In this document: piece by piece, positions 33,326 to 44,640 of the stretch
Numbering within the stretch: position 1 is the stretch's first letter
Layout: each line of letters opens with the position of its first letter
Assembly (NCBI GenBank): GCA_963575745.1
Contig: CAUYUJ010015262.1
Coordinates: 77,021 to 141,020, forward strand
DNA: 64,000 nt
Direction: 5' to 3'
Source of the DNA: Prorocentrum cordatum
Lineage: Eukaryota > Sar > Dinophyceae > Prorocentrales > Prorocentraceae
Translations under genes and position numbers: made by a program
The notes under the pieces: generated by a model
Seen by the model: only the letters and a program-made list of their open reading frames with translations
What the model was told of the DNA's origin: nothing
Database searches by the model: none

Positions 33326-34684
33326 GTTCCCTGCCCTCTGCTGTCCTCTCCCCGCCGTGGCGCTCCTCCGCCGGCCGCGCCGCGCCTGGCAGAGGCGGGG
33401 CGGGGGTGCTCCACCCGCCGGGATCTGTTGGGCGCTCGCCGCTCCGCCGGCGTCGCCGCCGGCGCCTTTTCTTCCTGATCTCTTGCTGTTGCTGCCGAGC
33501 GGGCCCTGCTCTGAGCGGGCCGGGCTTCCGTCTCCTTCCCGCCCGCGCCGGGCTCCTCTTCTCGGGAGCGGAAAAGAGGGGGGTGATGACTAGGAGGGGG
33601 TGGATATCATGGCGGGGGCCATGAGATTTCCCCAGATTGTATGGCGCCTCTTCTTATTTCATTACGGCCCTGGCCCCCCCGCTGGGCCGCGCACATGCCG
33701 CCGGTCATAATTTGACCCCCCCCCTCTTGGACACCCCCCTCTTGGCCGCTCCCGATCTTCTCTTCCCCCGTGCACCGCGGCTGACTTCGCGTTTTGTGTG
33801 TCCCACTAGTGCTGCATCGCCAGAGCAGTCACTCTGCCTGGCCGCCGACGCAGACAAGCTGCTGCTGCTGTTCTCGATTTCTTTTGCCTTTTGCTCTTGC
33901 TCGGCGCATCTGGAGCCTTGGCGGGGGCGCAGCAGTGCGCCTGGCAGCGCCTCCTCTGAGGCCATTGGCGCGGTGCGCGTTCGCTGTATTGGTGCGACCC
34001 AGCAGAGGGTCTTCCCTGCCGTCAGCAGATCTGGAGGTCTTCGTGCCCTGGACCCGTCGCTTGGCGCGCGCCGGCCAGAAATTTGAGGGGTGCCCGGCCG
34101 TGGCGGCGGGAGGGCGCCTCCGCGGGCGCCGCGCAAAGTGCCGATGCCGCCCGAGAGGCATCGATGGGCCGAGCCTGGATCCTCCCCCTCCTCCCCTCCC
34201 TCGACGTTGGTGGGGGGGGGGCGAGGGGAAGCAGGGCTCATGTCGACTCTCCTCCGATTCGATTCGATGTCGATGGCTTCCGATTCCCATTCGACCCGGC
34301 TTCGGATGCCGATTTGGGCTCCGATTTTTCAATGGAGGGGCCTACGAGCCTGCCGATTTCTGCCAACTCGACTGCTCCCGAATCGGCTGCGGATTTCCGC
34401 CGATCCTATTCGTTTCGATCGCCGATCCGATTTGTCGGTTCGATTCTGGGCTTTCATGGGGAAAGGGGGGCGTGTCCGCCGCCTCGGAGTCGTGCCCAGG
34501 AGATCTCTAGGGCTTCCCAGGGAGTGGCGGATGTGGGGCCCGCCCCCGGGGAAGGGCGGGCGGGGCTAGGGCGGGGGTGCATCGCTCCAGAGCGTTCCAG
34601 GACGCTCCCACGGCGTTCCGGAACGCTGTGAGAAGGCCGCGGCGCCCGAATACGTCGTCCAGTACCGCCGAATTTCATTTTGTG

Positions 34685-34686
<2 letters not shown>
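33326..34686. other. GC-rich region without a supported gene
   Basis: Open frames of 150-240 codons on both strands overlap each other and lack motifs. The plus strand at 34240-34450 is rich in GATTC/CCGATT text. No splice-like island as clear as those at 34934 or 38090 was seen. Confidence 0.35.

Positions 34687-34722
<36 letters not shown>
34687..34722. repeat. (AT)n microsatellite
   Basis: About 18 AT dinucleotides in a row. Confidence 0.95.
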
Positions 34723-34724
<2 letters not shown>

Positions 34725-34933
34725 AAAGCTGTTATATTAAATCTCAAATATCCTCGATTCGTCCTGGTCCGATTTTCTTCTGATCTTGGTTTCGCCCTGG
34801 GCGGAGGAGTGCGTCCTCGCCCGCCGCTCCCCCCAGCGATACCTGGTGCCAGCGGGAAGACCTGCAGGCGAGCGGAGGAGTTTTTTTGTTTTTTTTGTTT
34901 GCTATCTCTCTCTCTCTCTCCGCCTCCCCCGAG

Positions 34934-35008
34934 GAGGCGTTGGCCCGTGAGCGGGCCCAGCGCCAGCGCGCCTTGGAGGAGGCGGAGATCCTGCGCGCGC
35001 ACATGCAG
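34934..35008 (+). CDS. Candidate exon 2 of a host coiled-coil gene
   Basis: A strong polypyrimidine stretch (T7GT8G, then a CT repeat and CCGCCTCCCCC) ends in GAG at 34931-34933. The frame that follows reads EALARERAQRQRALEEAEIL, then RAHMQ, an Arg/Glu/Ala-rich amphipathic helix with GC-rich third positions. A possible GA donor follows CAG at 35008; extension to 35017 is also possible. Seventy-five bases make 25 whole codons. The sequence on both sides is simple repeat. The product would be part of a coiled coil; the gene is unknown. Confidence 0.45.
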
Positions 35009-35017
35009 GAAGCGCAG

Positions 35018-35450
35018 TTGTCGTCGCCGTCTTCTTCGTCGTCTTCTTCTTCTTCTTCTTCTTTGTCTTTCTCATCATCGCCGTCGTCGTCGATGTCACC
35101 TTTGTCGATGCCGTCATCTTCGCCGTCGTCGTCGCCGCCGTCTAACTATGTCTTTGTCTTTGTGCTTGTGCATGTCTATGTCTATGTCTATGTCTATGTC
35201 AATGTCTATGTCTATGTCTATGTCTATGTCTATGTCTATATCTATGCCAATTTCTATGTCCATGTCTATGTCTATGTCTATGCCAATGTCTATGTCTCTG
35301 TCTCTGTCTCTGTCTCTGTCTATGTCTTTGTCTATGTCGTCGTCGTCGTCGTCATTGTCGTCTCCGTCGTCATTTTCGCCGTCCTTCTCGTCCTGCTCGT
35401 CGTCGTCGTCGTCGTTCTTTTGTTGTCTGTCATCTCTTCGCGTTTATGAG
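35018..35450 (+). repeat. TCG/TCT, (TATGTC)n and GTC microsatellite cluster
   Basis: TCG/TCT triplets to about 35140, a TATGTC hexanucleotide array at about 35168-35345, then GTC triplets to 35450. Repeated Met-Ser or Val-Tyr frames are artefacts. Confidence 0.95.
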
Positions 35451-36118
35451 TCGTTGCCTTTGCCTTTGTCGTCTTCTTCGTCTTCGCTGTCTTCTCCTTC
35501 GGGAGGCGGGGTACGGGGACAGGGAGGAGATACGGAACAATGTTTTTGGAGAGCTTAGAAGAGCGGTGCTTCATGGAGGTGCCGTGTCGTGCTGCTATCC
35601 GCCTCTTGTCCTGCCAGCAAAGGCTTCTAGGAGGGTTCTGGGAGGTGCTTCCCTTCGTCCTCCTAAGCCGACCTGAGCTTGAGCTGCTGAGGGGCATCAC
35701 GGCGCGATGAGGGACCCTGGCCTTGGGATTGGCGACCCGACTTTGGAGGCACCTGCAATCCGAGCTGCCCTTTTCCTGCCTCTTCCTCTGCTCCCGCTGC
35801 TTCTCCTGCCTTGTCCTTCGTCCTCGCTCCCTCTCACCCTCCCCATCCTCGTCCCCCTCTTGGCACACGCTCGGACGTGTGCATGTTTTTTCTCGGCGAG
35901 GACCGTCGAGGGGAATCTGGGACCATCGAGCACAAAAGCACGCACGCAGCCGAAGAGTGCATGGGGAATGGACCTCCGAGCGATGGCGAGCTCTTCCTCC
36001 TCCATCCCAGGTCCTTACAGAAAACTCCCCCCTGGCGCACCACCAGACGTGTCCGTAGGGCGGTCTGGGCGTGTCGCCTGAGAGTTCCTCACCAGTTACG
36101 ATCCTCCTGGAGCTTGGA
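35451..36118. other. No gene recognised
   Basis: A minus frame of about 319 codons crosses this area (35332-36291). It is low in recognisable structure, and its left part is the repeat. No motif was seen on either strand. Confidence 0.35.
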
Positions 36119-36480
36119 ATTTGCAACAGTGATGCGGATGGAGGCTGCTCATTTTCAACGTGAGGCTTTCGCCTCAACGTTGCGCACATTCGTCTTAGAA
36201 GTTTGTAACAACTACACCGGCGGAGGCCAGTCCGTTTTCCAAACGAGACTCTCACTTCAGTGCCGCGCACACTCGTCTCCATCAAATCCAACAGCTACAC
36301 GGATGGATGCATGTTCATTTTAAAGTTGGGTTTTCGCCCTGGCGCAGCGCACATTCGCTTTAAAAGTTTGCAAGCGCTACGCGCAGCCATCTTAAATGTT
36401 TGCAGCAGTTGCACGGATGGATGGAGGTTTGTTCTGTTTTCAACAAGTGTCTCTGCCTTGAGGCTTGAAATCAGATTCTG
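36119..36480 (+). repeat. ~84-bp tandem repeat
   Basis: Units begin AACAGTGATGCGGATGG (36124), AACAACTACACCGGCGG (36208), AACAGCTACACGGATGG (36291) and AGCAGTTGCACGGATGG (36404). Internal matches include TGCGCACATTCG. The period is 83-84 bp with a shortened unit before the last. Two further diverged units lie at about 37005-37135, on the far side of the G-rich insert. Confidence 0.7.
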
Positions 36481-36589
36481 TAGGCTTACGCCACATCCGC
36501 CAACCCCTATATAAACTACTGCGCCTCCAGGACTGAATTTCACGAGGCGTGTCCGAATCATGACACGGCGCTCGACATCGTTCCTGTTA

Positions 36590-36962
36590 TCGTACCTCTT
36601 GGTGCTCTTTTGTAGCCTTTTGGTGGCATTTTGGCCTGTATGCAGGCCATCTCCGGCCGCCTCGAGGCATCTTGGGCCAAGTTTTGGGGCCTCTTGGGGG
36701 CTTCCGGGGGGCTTCTTGGAGGCCTTTGGGGTTCTGTTGGGGGTCCCTCAGGGCCTCTTGGGGTGTCCTTGGGGCAGGCTGGGGGCGTCTTGGGGCCCAA
36801 GGCTCGAAAAGGTGCGTTCTGGACTTCCTCTTGGAAGCGTCTGGGGGCCCTCTTGGGCTGTCTTGGGGGCTTCGTGGGCTGTTTTTTGGACCCTCTTCGA
36901 CCCCTCTTGGGGGCCCCTTCGGCCGTCCGGGGCGATATTGAAGGTTTCTTTGCCCTTCTTGG
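36590..36962 (+). repeat. G-rich minisatellite block, second locus
   Basis: GGCCTCTTGGGGGCTTCCGG-type units like those at 25.6-29.3 kb. The block lies in the interval 36478-36962, which is flanked by 39-bp direct repeats (36439-36477 and 36963-37001; two mismatches). It splits the 84-bp tandem repeat. Confidence 0.75.
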
Positions 36963-37135
36963 TTCAACAAGTGTCTCTGCCTTGAGACTTCAAATCAGAT
37001 TACCACAATCGTGCGCCGTGCAACTGGTTACACGGATGAAGGGCGGTGCATTTTCCAAGTGGGGCTTTCAGGTCAAGGGCCAACAGTTCGAATCTATGTA
37101 TCAGCCTCACGGATGGAGAGCGGCTTTTCCGCGCT

Positions 37136-37640
37136 TCTGATACTTCTTTTGGCGCTCGCAGGATACTTCCCCAATCTTCAGGACCAGAGTTGTAATTTTC
37201 TGATTCGCGGGAGGAACAACCACCCAGACCGGATAATTGGCGTTTACTAAGCGGCTTTGGTCGTTTACCAAACAGCCCTGCTCTGATCGCTTCCTTTTTT
37301 GGGTGCGTGTGCCAAGCGGCTTTGCGTGTCGGGGTGATTGTTATGGGGGTGGATTTCCTGCTCTCTCATGATGTGCGCGGATGGGGGGGCGGTGGTTCGG
37401 GCTCTCGCTGCACACCTCGTTGAAGTTTCTGGACCTGCGCGGTCGCATTCTTCATAATTTCCGAGGGGGCTGCAAGACGGCTCATTTGCAGTGCAGAGCT
37501 CTCGCCTGAACTGCGGGCCCATGGGGCGCCCGTCTCTCAAGGGGCGCTCTGCGCAGTGGAAGAGAATGCCTGTAGGGACTAATCGGGGAGGGGACCTGGG
37601 ACGGGAGAGTGTATCGCAGCATCGTCGATGCATCTTGGGT
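37136..37640. other. No gene recognised
   Basis: Unique-looking sequence without motifs between the 84-bp repeat and the CCT array. Confidence 0.4.
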
Positions 37641-37975
37641 TTACCTTGGTCCTCGTCCTCCTCCTCCTCCTCCTTCTCCTCTCTTCTGCCCCCCCTTCAC
37701 TCTGGCAATTATCTTCTCTTCCCCTTCCTCCGCCTCCTCGTCCTCCTCCTCCTCCTCCTCCCTCTCTTTCCCTTCCTCCCTCCTTCCTCTATTTCTATTT
37801 CTTTTTCTCCTCTCTCCTCCTCCTCCTCCTCCTTCTCCTCCTCCTCCTCCTCCTCCTCCTCCTCCTCTTCCTCTCCTCCTTCTCTCTTCTTCCTCCTCTC
37901 CTCGTCCTCTCCTCCTCCTCCTCTCCTCCTCCTCCTCCTCCTCCTCCTCCTCCTCCTCCTCCTCTCTTGCCCTCT
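37641..37975 (+). repeat. (CCT)n pyrimidine array
   Basis: CTC/CCT triplets with TTCTCC variants. The pyrimidine strand is plus, opposite to most arrays in this half of the window. Confidence 0.95.
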
Positions 37976-38089
37976 CTCCCACCCCTCTCCCCGTCCAGCT
38001 GGAGCCTTTTTTCGGATCTCCGAGCTCCGAGCTCCGAGTTTCCCCCCCCGCCTCCCCGCCCCGCACCCCCCGCCTCGCCTCTGCGGCAG

Positions 38090-38155
38090 GAGCTGGAGTC
38101 CGAGAAGGAGGTGACCATGAGGGCTCTCCGCGAGAGGACCGAACAGCAGAAGCGG
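38090..38155 (+). CDS. Candidate exon 3 of a host coiled-coil gene
   Basis: After a C-rich tract and CTGCGGCAG, a frame opens in phase 0. It reads ELESEKEVTMRALRERTEQQ then KR, a clear heptad-like charged helix with GC-rich third positions. CGG|GTGGCC at 38155/38156 offers a GT donor. Sixty-six bases are 22 codons, the same length as the candidate at 44914. The same frame would stop at 38185 in the following GAT array if unspliced. It is among the best exon candidates because acceptor, phase, composition and donor agree. Confidence 0.5.
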
Positions 38156-38178
38156 GTGGCCAGCGGCCTTCGGATTCT

Positions 38179-38495
38179 GCAATGATGATGACGATGTTGC
38201 CGATGATGACGGCAATGATGACGATGACGGTGATGCTGGTATTGCTGAAGGTGCTGCCGATGATGACGATGATGGTGATGGTGGTGATGATGATGATGCT
38301 GATGCTGACGATGATGATGGTGCTGCTGCTGATGACGATGATGATGCTGATGATGATGCTGATGCTGTTGATGATGATTCTGATGAGGATGCGGCTGATA
38401 ATTAGGATGTTGCTGATGCTGATGCTGATGTGGATGCCGATACTCATGATGACGATAACGATGAGGATGACGATGACGATGATGCTGCCGCTGCT

Positions 38496-38541
<46 letters not shown>

Positions 38542-39147
38542 TTGATGACAATGCAGGTGCACACGACGATGATCAGGCTCACGACTATGTTGTTTGTGAT
38601 GCTGCTGCTGATGGTGATGCTGATGATGATGCTGATGCTGGAAGTGATGACGACGATGATGATGCTGCGGATGATGATGCTGATGCTGATGATGCTGATG
38701 ATGCTGGCACTGCTGCTGTTGACGACACTGATGCTAATGATAATGCGGCTGATGCTGATGATGGTGGTGATGACGATGACCATACGGGTGGAGATGCTGC
38801 CGACGATGATGCTGATGATGCTGATTCTGATGATGATGATGACGTCCATGATGATTATGATGTTGCTGCTGATAATGATATTGCTGCTGATGATGATGGT
38901 TGGCGCTGATGATGGGGCTGCTGCTGATGACGATGTTGCTGCTGGTCGTGACGACGATGGTTATAGGATGGCGATGGGATGCTGCTGCTGGTGGTGATCA
39001 TGATGATGCTGATTCTGATTCTGATGATGATGATGATGATGACGATGATGATGCTGCTGATGATGAGGATGATGATGCTGATTCTGATTATGATGATGCT
39101 GCTGATGAAGATGAAGCTGATGCTGCTGATGATGATGGTGATGCTGC

Positions 39148-39191
<44 letters not shown>

Positions 39192-39200
39192 GTGGTGCGG
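38179..39200 (+). repeat. (GAT)n/(GCT)n microsatellite
   Basis: More than 1 kb of GAT with GCT, GAC and GGT interruptions. Frames of hundreds of codons of Met/Leu, Asp/Ala or Ile/Ser come from the repeat. Confidence 0.95.
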
Positions 39201-39323
39201 AGGAGGAGACGGAGGCGGAGGAGGATGAGTAGGGTGAAGAGGAGGAGGAGGACCCTTGGTAAGGGTGTCGACTAGGACACGGGTAAAGTATCACCGTCTC
39301 CGTGCCCTAACAGTTGGGAACAA

Positions 39324-40335
39324 TTCGACGCCACACCCACCGACAGGCGAAACCAAGGTAGGAAGATTCCTGCTCCGCCAGGTGGAAGCAGCACCCATCG
39401 ACAGGCGAGAGGAAGCCAGGTGGAAGCCACACCCACCCACAGGCGAGACCGTTGTTTTTCACGATGCGAGCAGGTGGAAGCCGCACCCACGGACAGGCGA
39501 AATGACAGCAGGTTGAAGCCACGCCCACCGACAGGCCCGGTGGAGCACCCAGGTAGGGCCTGCGGCTCGCCTATCCTGACGGGTGGTCAGCAGTAGCAGT
39601 TCATTGAGGTGGTTGAGCCTCGGTATGAGCAACCACCTCGTGCTGGTGGGGGGCGGGTGCAGGTGGACGCCGCACCCACCGACAGGCGAAAGGAAGAGCA
39701 GGTGGAAGCCACACCCACCGACAGACGAAGAGACCAGGTGGAAGCCACGTCCACCGACAGACGAAAGGGGACCAGGCGGAAGCCACACCAACCGACAGGC
39801 GAATCCCAGGGAAGGGCCGCCTCACGACTGAAGCACGCCGATCCCCCCCCCCAATAGGCGGAAGCCCCGCCCACCGACAGGCGAATTCAGGTGGAAGCCA
39901 CATCCTCCGACAGCGGAAGGAAGGTGGCCACCCAGGTGGGGCCGGCGGCTCTCCCATCTTGACGGGTGGTCAGCAGTAGCACTTCCTGATGCGGTTGGGC
40001 TTTACACTGAGCAGCCACCTCGTGATTGGGCAGGTGGAAGCCGCAGTCAACAACAGGCGAAAACAAGGTAAGAAGATTCCTGCCCCTCTAGGTTGGCCAC
40101 CACGGTGGGGCCTGCGACTCGCCCATCCTGACGGGTGATCAGCAGTAGCAGTTTATTGAGGTGCTTGGGCCTTGGTCTGAGCAGCCACCTCGTGCTGGGG
40201 GGAGGACGTATGGAAACTGCACCCACCGACAGGCAAATGGAACCGCCGTTTTTTTCACGACGCGAGCAGGTGGAAGCCGCACACACCGACAGGCGAAAGA
40301 GAACAGAGGAAGCCACACCCACTGACAGGCGAAAT
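39324..40335 (+). repeat. ~31-bp minisatellite with nested ~110-bp segments
   Basis: About 15 variants of CAGGTGGAAGCCACACCCAC followed by CGACAGGCGAA are separated by 0-25 bases. After three of them a longer segment is inserted (about 39540-39660, 39937-40030 and 40098-40203). It shares CATCCTGACGGGTGGTCAGC, AGTAGCAGTT and GAGCAGCCACCTCGTG. All copies are on one strand. The unit is not a multiple of three plus a conserved spacer, and frames change, so the apparent WKPHPPTGE and ACRWVWLPP peptides are probably repeat translations. Confidence 0.85.
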
Positions 40336-40359
40336 TGTCAGTGGAGATGATGCTGATGC

Positions 40360-40427
<68 letters not shown>

Positions 40428-40895
40428 ATGCTGATACCGATGCTGCTGATGATGATGAGGATGCTGCTGCTGCTGATGATGATGGTGACGATGCTGCAGC
40501 TGCTGATGATGATGATGCCACTGCTGATTATAATGATGCTGATGATGATGAAGCTGATGATGCTGATGATGCTAATGATGCTGATGGTGCTGATGCTGCT
40601 GCTGCTGGTGATTATGATCATGATGCTGATGATGCTGCTGATGATGGTACTAGTGATGATGCTGATGATGATGCTGATGATGTTGAGGATGATGCTGATG
40701 CTGCTGCTGCTGCTGATGATGATGATGATGCTGCTGATGATGCTACTTCTGAGGATGATGCGGATTATGGTGATTATGCTGCTGATGATAATGCTGACGG
40801 TGATGATGATGATGACGAGGGGGGAGGAATGGGCGCTGAGGGTGGGGAGGAGGAGGAGGAGGAGGAGGAGGAGGAGGAAGAAGAAGAAGAGTGGG
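40336..40895 (+). repeat. (GCT)n/(GAT)n microsatellite ending in (GGA)n
   Basis: GCT at 40350-40380, GAT at 40381-40425, mixed to about 40820, then GGA at about 40845-40880. Confidence 0.95.
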
Positions 40896-41759
40896 CGGGG
40901 GAGGAGAAGGGGGTTGATTGCTGGCAGGGCCAGGGGTAGGAGGAAATGGGTGGCGAGGCAGAAGTGACCGCCGCCTGGAGTAGACCAAAGGACAAGCAGT
41001 AACATTGAACAGGATGTGTTCAGCCCGCGTTATTTTGACCGTGCTCAGTGCAGTGCGCGTGCTTTGACTGCGTCCGCGTCAAGCAGCCTCTGAGCCTGCT
41101 GGCGTGTCGGAGACGCTGCAGTGCTGGGAGCGAGAAGGTAATCGGCCGCGCGCGCCGGGCTTGCCTTGCCGCCGCATCCTCCCCGCCGACCCCTCAGGTC
41201 CAGGGTTGTCAGTGTCCAGCGGTTGTGGCAGGACCAGCTCCTCTTCCTGCCCTCCCTCTCCTCCATGTCCCCCCTCTTTCCTTATGGACCACGAGACACA
41301 CCCCAAGCGGTAGGAGGGACTGGCAGCCAACACGAACGTTGGCGCAAGATGTAATGATTGAGCGGTGCATCAAGCATCGTTTTTCGATCTGTACCTCGAG
41401 CAACAGTTGAGAGGGAACACGAATAATATATCCCGCCTCATGTGGCGCATTTCCATGATTGTCCTGTTTGTTATCGTCCGGGAGGGTTCGGGAGGGACGC
41501 AAGGACACGGTTGGGAGAGATGATGAGGGGAGTGTATTAATGGGGACGGGAGAATACTGAGGGATAGAGGGGCAGATGAGTGTGGGAGGGAAGGCGGGAG
41601 GGAGGGAGGAACGCAGGCGGGAATGGGATGTGGAGGAAGGGGAAGGTAGGGGAGAGGATGGAAGGGGAGAGAGAGACGAGGGGAGGAAGGGATGCAGGAG
41701 CGTAGGGAGAGGGGATGGGGAGGGGATGGCAGGGGACAGAAGAATGCGGGCTGCCCCAG
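40896..41759. other. No gene recognised
   Basis: Moderately GC-rich, then purine-rich (GGGAGGGAGG) from 41560. A 120-codon plus frame at 41048-41410 has no motif. Confidence 0.35.
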
Positions 41760-41810
41760 TTGGAGCGCGACGCGCGGATGCAGATCTTGATCCACAACAC
41801 GCGCGAGAAG
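41760..41810 (+). CDS. Candidate exon 4 of a host coiled-coil gene
   Basis: After CTGCCCCAG the frame reads LERDARMQILIHNTREK, 17 codons in phase 0. It ends at AAG|GAG, which would need a GA donor. The upstream pyrimidine tract is weak, so this is less certain than 34934 and 38090. The following 270 bases are pyrimidine repeat. Confidence 0.35.
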
Positions 41811-42084
41811 GAGCACTCCTTCTCTTTCTCCTTCTCTTTGCCTTCCTCCTGCCCTGCTTCTGCTCCTCCCCCTTATCACCCTTTCTGCTCTTCCCCTTCT
41901 TCCCTCGTCGTCTTCTTCTCCCCCCTCCTCCTCCTCCTCCCTCCTCCTCCCTCCCTCCCTCTTTCTCCTCCTCCTCCTTTTCCTCTTTCCTCCCTCCCTC
42001 CCGCCCTCCTCCTCTCCCTCCTCCTCCTCCTCCTCCTTCTCCTCCGCCTCCTCCTCCTCCTCCTCCTCCCCTTTCTCCTCTCAG
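41811..42084 (+). repeat. CT-rich array (CCT/CTTTCTCC)
   Basis: Pyrimidine-rich simple sequence ending in CTTTCTCCTCTCAG. It would serve as a very long polypyrimidine tract for the next candidate exon. Confidence 0.9.
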
Positions 42085-42133
42085 GCGATTGCACAGGGCC
42101 GCCCAAAGGTCGTAGCAAACTGTCTACTGTTAG
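42085..42133 (+). CDS. Candidate micro-exon with canonical splice sites
   Basis: TCTCCTCTCAG directly precedes 42085. The frame reads AIAQGRPKVVANCLLL and ends at TTAG|GTACAGTG at 42133/42134, a good GT donor. Length is 49 bases, so it would change phase for the next exon, unlike the other candidates. Strong splice signals argue for it; lack of coiled-coil character and the phase change argue against the same gene. Confidence 0.3.
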
Positions 42134-42660
42134 GTACAGTGTGAAGAGGTTGAGTTCTGGGGTTGAGCCCAAGAGTTCGGAACCCCATCCCTCCACAACT
42201 CCCAGGAGTTACCTCTGTTTCGGTTCTTTCCGCTCCTGGCTGACGCCTTGCCGCCCCCTGTCTGCTGGACAGGGCATTGGTGGCCTGGCTCTCTTTCTCT
42301 GGATCGACCTTTGGGTTGATCAATTCGGGTGCCCTGGGTTACCCTGGGGCGCCCTCAATTCGAGCCCCTCCCGTTCCTTTGGGTTCGTCCTCCTTCCTCT
42401 TTGCGCTCCTCCTGTCTCTCCACCTCCTGCCCCCGCATCTCCCTTTTCGCCTCCTCCTCCTCCTCCTCTTCGCTCTTCCCTCCTCCTTTTCCTTTTCCCT
42501 CTCTCTCTCCACCCTTCTGAATCTCTCCCCCCACTCCCATGCTCCCACCTTCCCCCCTTCCCCTTCCCTTCCCCTTCTCCCTCTCTCCCTCCCTCCTCCG
42601 CACCGTCTCCTCCTCCTCCGCCTTCCTTTCCTCCTTCTCCCGGTGCCGTGGTGGGGTGAG
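42134..42660. other. Pyrimidine-rich stretch, no gene seen
   Basis: Unique sequence to about 42360, then CTCC-rich low complexity. Ser/Pro-rich frames are repeat-derived. Confidence 0.5.
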
Positions 42661-42689
42661 GCATTGGGCTGATGGGAACGAGGAGCACG

Positions 42690-43165
42690 ACGATGATGGT
42701 GATGATGATGGTGGTGGTTGTGGTAAGAGTGGTGCTGCTGCTGATGAAGGTGATGATGATGCTGCTGATGCTGATGCTGATTATGATGGTGATCATGCTT
42801 GTGGTGATGATGCTGATGATGATGACAATGATGGTGATAAGTAGGATGATGCTGATGATTATGATGCTGATGCTGATGCTGATGGTGCTGATGATGTCGT
42901 TGGTGGTGATGATGATGACGACGACGATGATGATGTTGATCATGCTGATGATGATTATGATGATGATTATGAGGCTGATGATGATGTTGATGATGATGAT
43001 GACGATGATGATTATGATGATGCTGCTGCTGCTGATGATGATGATGATGACGATGATGGGGAGGATGGGGAGGAGGAGGAGGGGGAGGAGGAGGACGAAT
43101 AGGAGGAGGAGGAGGGAGGAGGAGGAGGAGGAGGAGGAGGAGGGGGAGGAGGATGAGGAGGAGGC
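42690..43165 (+). repeat. (GAT)n/(GCT)n then (GGA)n microsatellite
   Basis: GAT with GCT and GGT to about 43055, then GGA to about 43165. A short island after it (43162-43199) reads EGRAERIQDAQ before CAG|GCG and could be a further exon, with poor acceptor support. Confidence 0.9.
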
Positions 43166-43199
43166 GGAGGGAAGAGCAGAGCGAATCCAGGACGCGCAG

Positions 43200-44089
43200 G
43201 CGATTTTATTCGATGCAGTCCCCGCTCAGAGTCGCCCCCCTGGAAAAACACGGGGCAGACGGGCGCCTGATGGGCATGCTATAGAAGGCTAGAACTCCGT
43301 TTAGAAAATGAGCCGTACTCCGTCCTGCTGGCTGCATACCAAACACATCAATTATCAGTCCAGCGATAGCTGCGTTCTAAACCACTTGCCCCCCCCCCAT
43401 CCGTATACGTGTTGCGCAATGAGCTAACATCTTGGTCGCACATTCAGGGGAAGTCTCGGTCGCGGGCCCCTTTTTGAAAAAGGGGCGGCACCCCTCTGTG
43501 CCGCTATTGAACACGCCTGAGCCGAAGTTGCGCGGCGTTTACGCGAGATCCACATTTCGAGAACGACCTCGCACCCGCCCGTGCAGCGACTGTGCACTTA
43601 GCATGTGAATTTGCGCGGCGGCCAGACGCGATCCCTATAGTAAAAGCGAGTAGCCTTACATTGGTTGTTGAGCACCCTTGGTGCACGTGCGTGTCGATTG
43701 TCGCACCACAGCAGTTTGAGACGTATGTGCCCACCACCTGCGACCAGGCTTGAGATGTTCAGTTTCATGGTTGTATGTCGTCATTAAGTCCAGGGCGCAG
43801 CGCCCAGGTCGCCCCACCGACACGCTTGGCGGTGTGCCGATTTTGAGTCATCGGTCAGGGGGGGGGGGTGGATGAGGATGACGGTACGGGGGAGGATGCG
43901 AACGATGATGACAATACGGTCGGGCGACGACAACGATGTTGTAGAGGAGATGTGCGTGGGATGATGATGAGGGGGGCGGGTCGGGAGAGGCGATGGTGGG
44001 GTGGCGGGATGAGGCACGGCTTATTCTATGGTCTTCAGCCCGTCCCGCCACCGTGCTTGGATTGTGGGTATGATGCCTATTAGATATTC
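43200..44089. other. No gene recognised
   Basis: Mostly unique sequence; a G9 run at 43858-43868. Frames under 80 codons have no motif. Confidence 0.4.
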
Positions 44090-44640
44090 GTTGGGATCTT
44101 GTGGGAGGCCTCTCGGGAGCCTTTTGATGGCAGCTTGGGGGTCTCTTGGGGGCCGTTTGAGGCCTCCTGGGGCCTCTTTCGCGCCTCGTGGGGGCCTCTT
44201 CGGGGCCTTTTGGGGCCTCCTGGGCGCCTCTAGGGGGCTCCTGGGGGCCCCTTGGGGGCGGAATGATCGATTTGTTGATTCGTGTTCCCTCTCTTGGGCC
44301 CCTGTCGAGGCCGTCTTGGGGCCCTCTTGAGCCCTCTTGGGCGCCTCTTAGGCCGTCTTGGGGCGCTCTTAGGCTGAGGCCTCTTTGGCAGTTTTGGGGT
44401 GGCCTTGCGGACCTCTTGGGCCGTCTTGGATCGTCGGAACGCAGGAACATGCGAGAACGCCAACCTCCTTCAGCCACCATGGGAAATGATGCCCCCTTGG
44501 GTGGCCCCGTGGAGGCCTCCTGGGCCATCTTGGAGGCCTCTTGAGCCAGCTCGATGCCATCTTGGACGTCTTGGACCGCCCTGGAAGCCTCGTGGGGACC
44601 TCTTGGCCTGTCTTCGGGCTCTCCTTGGGCCTGGGCATGT
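44090..44640 (+). repeat. G-rich minisatellite block, third locus
   Basis: CTCTTGGGGGCC-type units as at 25.6-29.3 kb. It includes TTGGATCGTCGGAACGCAGG and ACATGCGAGAACGCC near 44427-44462, resembling pieces near 25965 and 27072 in the first array. The intervening 44641-44913 holds no gene. Confidence 0.75.

Noticed and set aside
36619-36645. GTAGCCTTTTGG and GGCATTTTGGCC, weak DinoSL-like text
   Set aside because: Too many mismatches and located in low-complexity repeat context.
39324-40335. CRISPR array
   Set aside because: The repeats are degenerate, spacers vary from 0 to over 100 bases and are themselves repeated, no cas genes are present, and the genome is eukaryotic.
43162-43199. Further exon EGRAERIQDAQ before CAG|GCG
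   Set aside because: The acceptor cannot be placed within the GGA repeat, so support is too weak.
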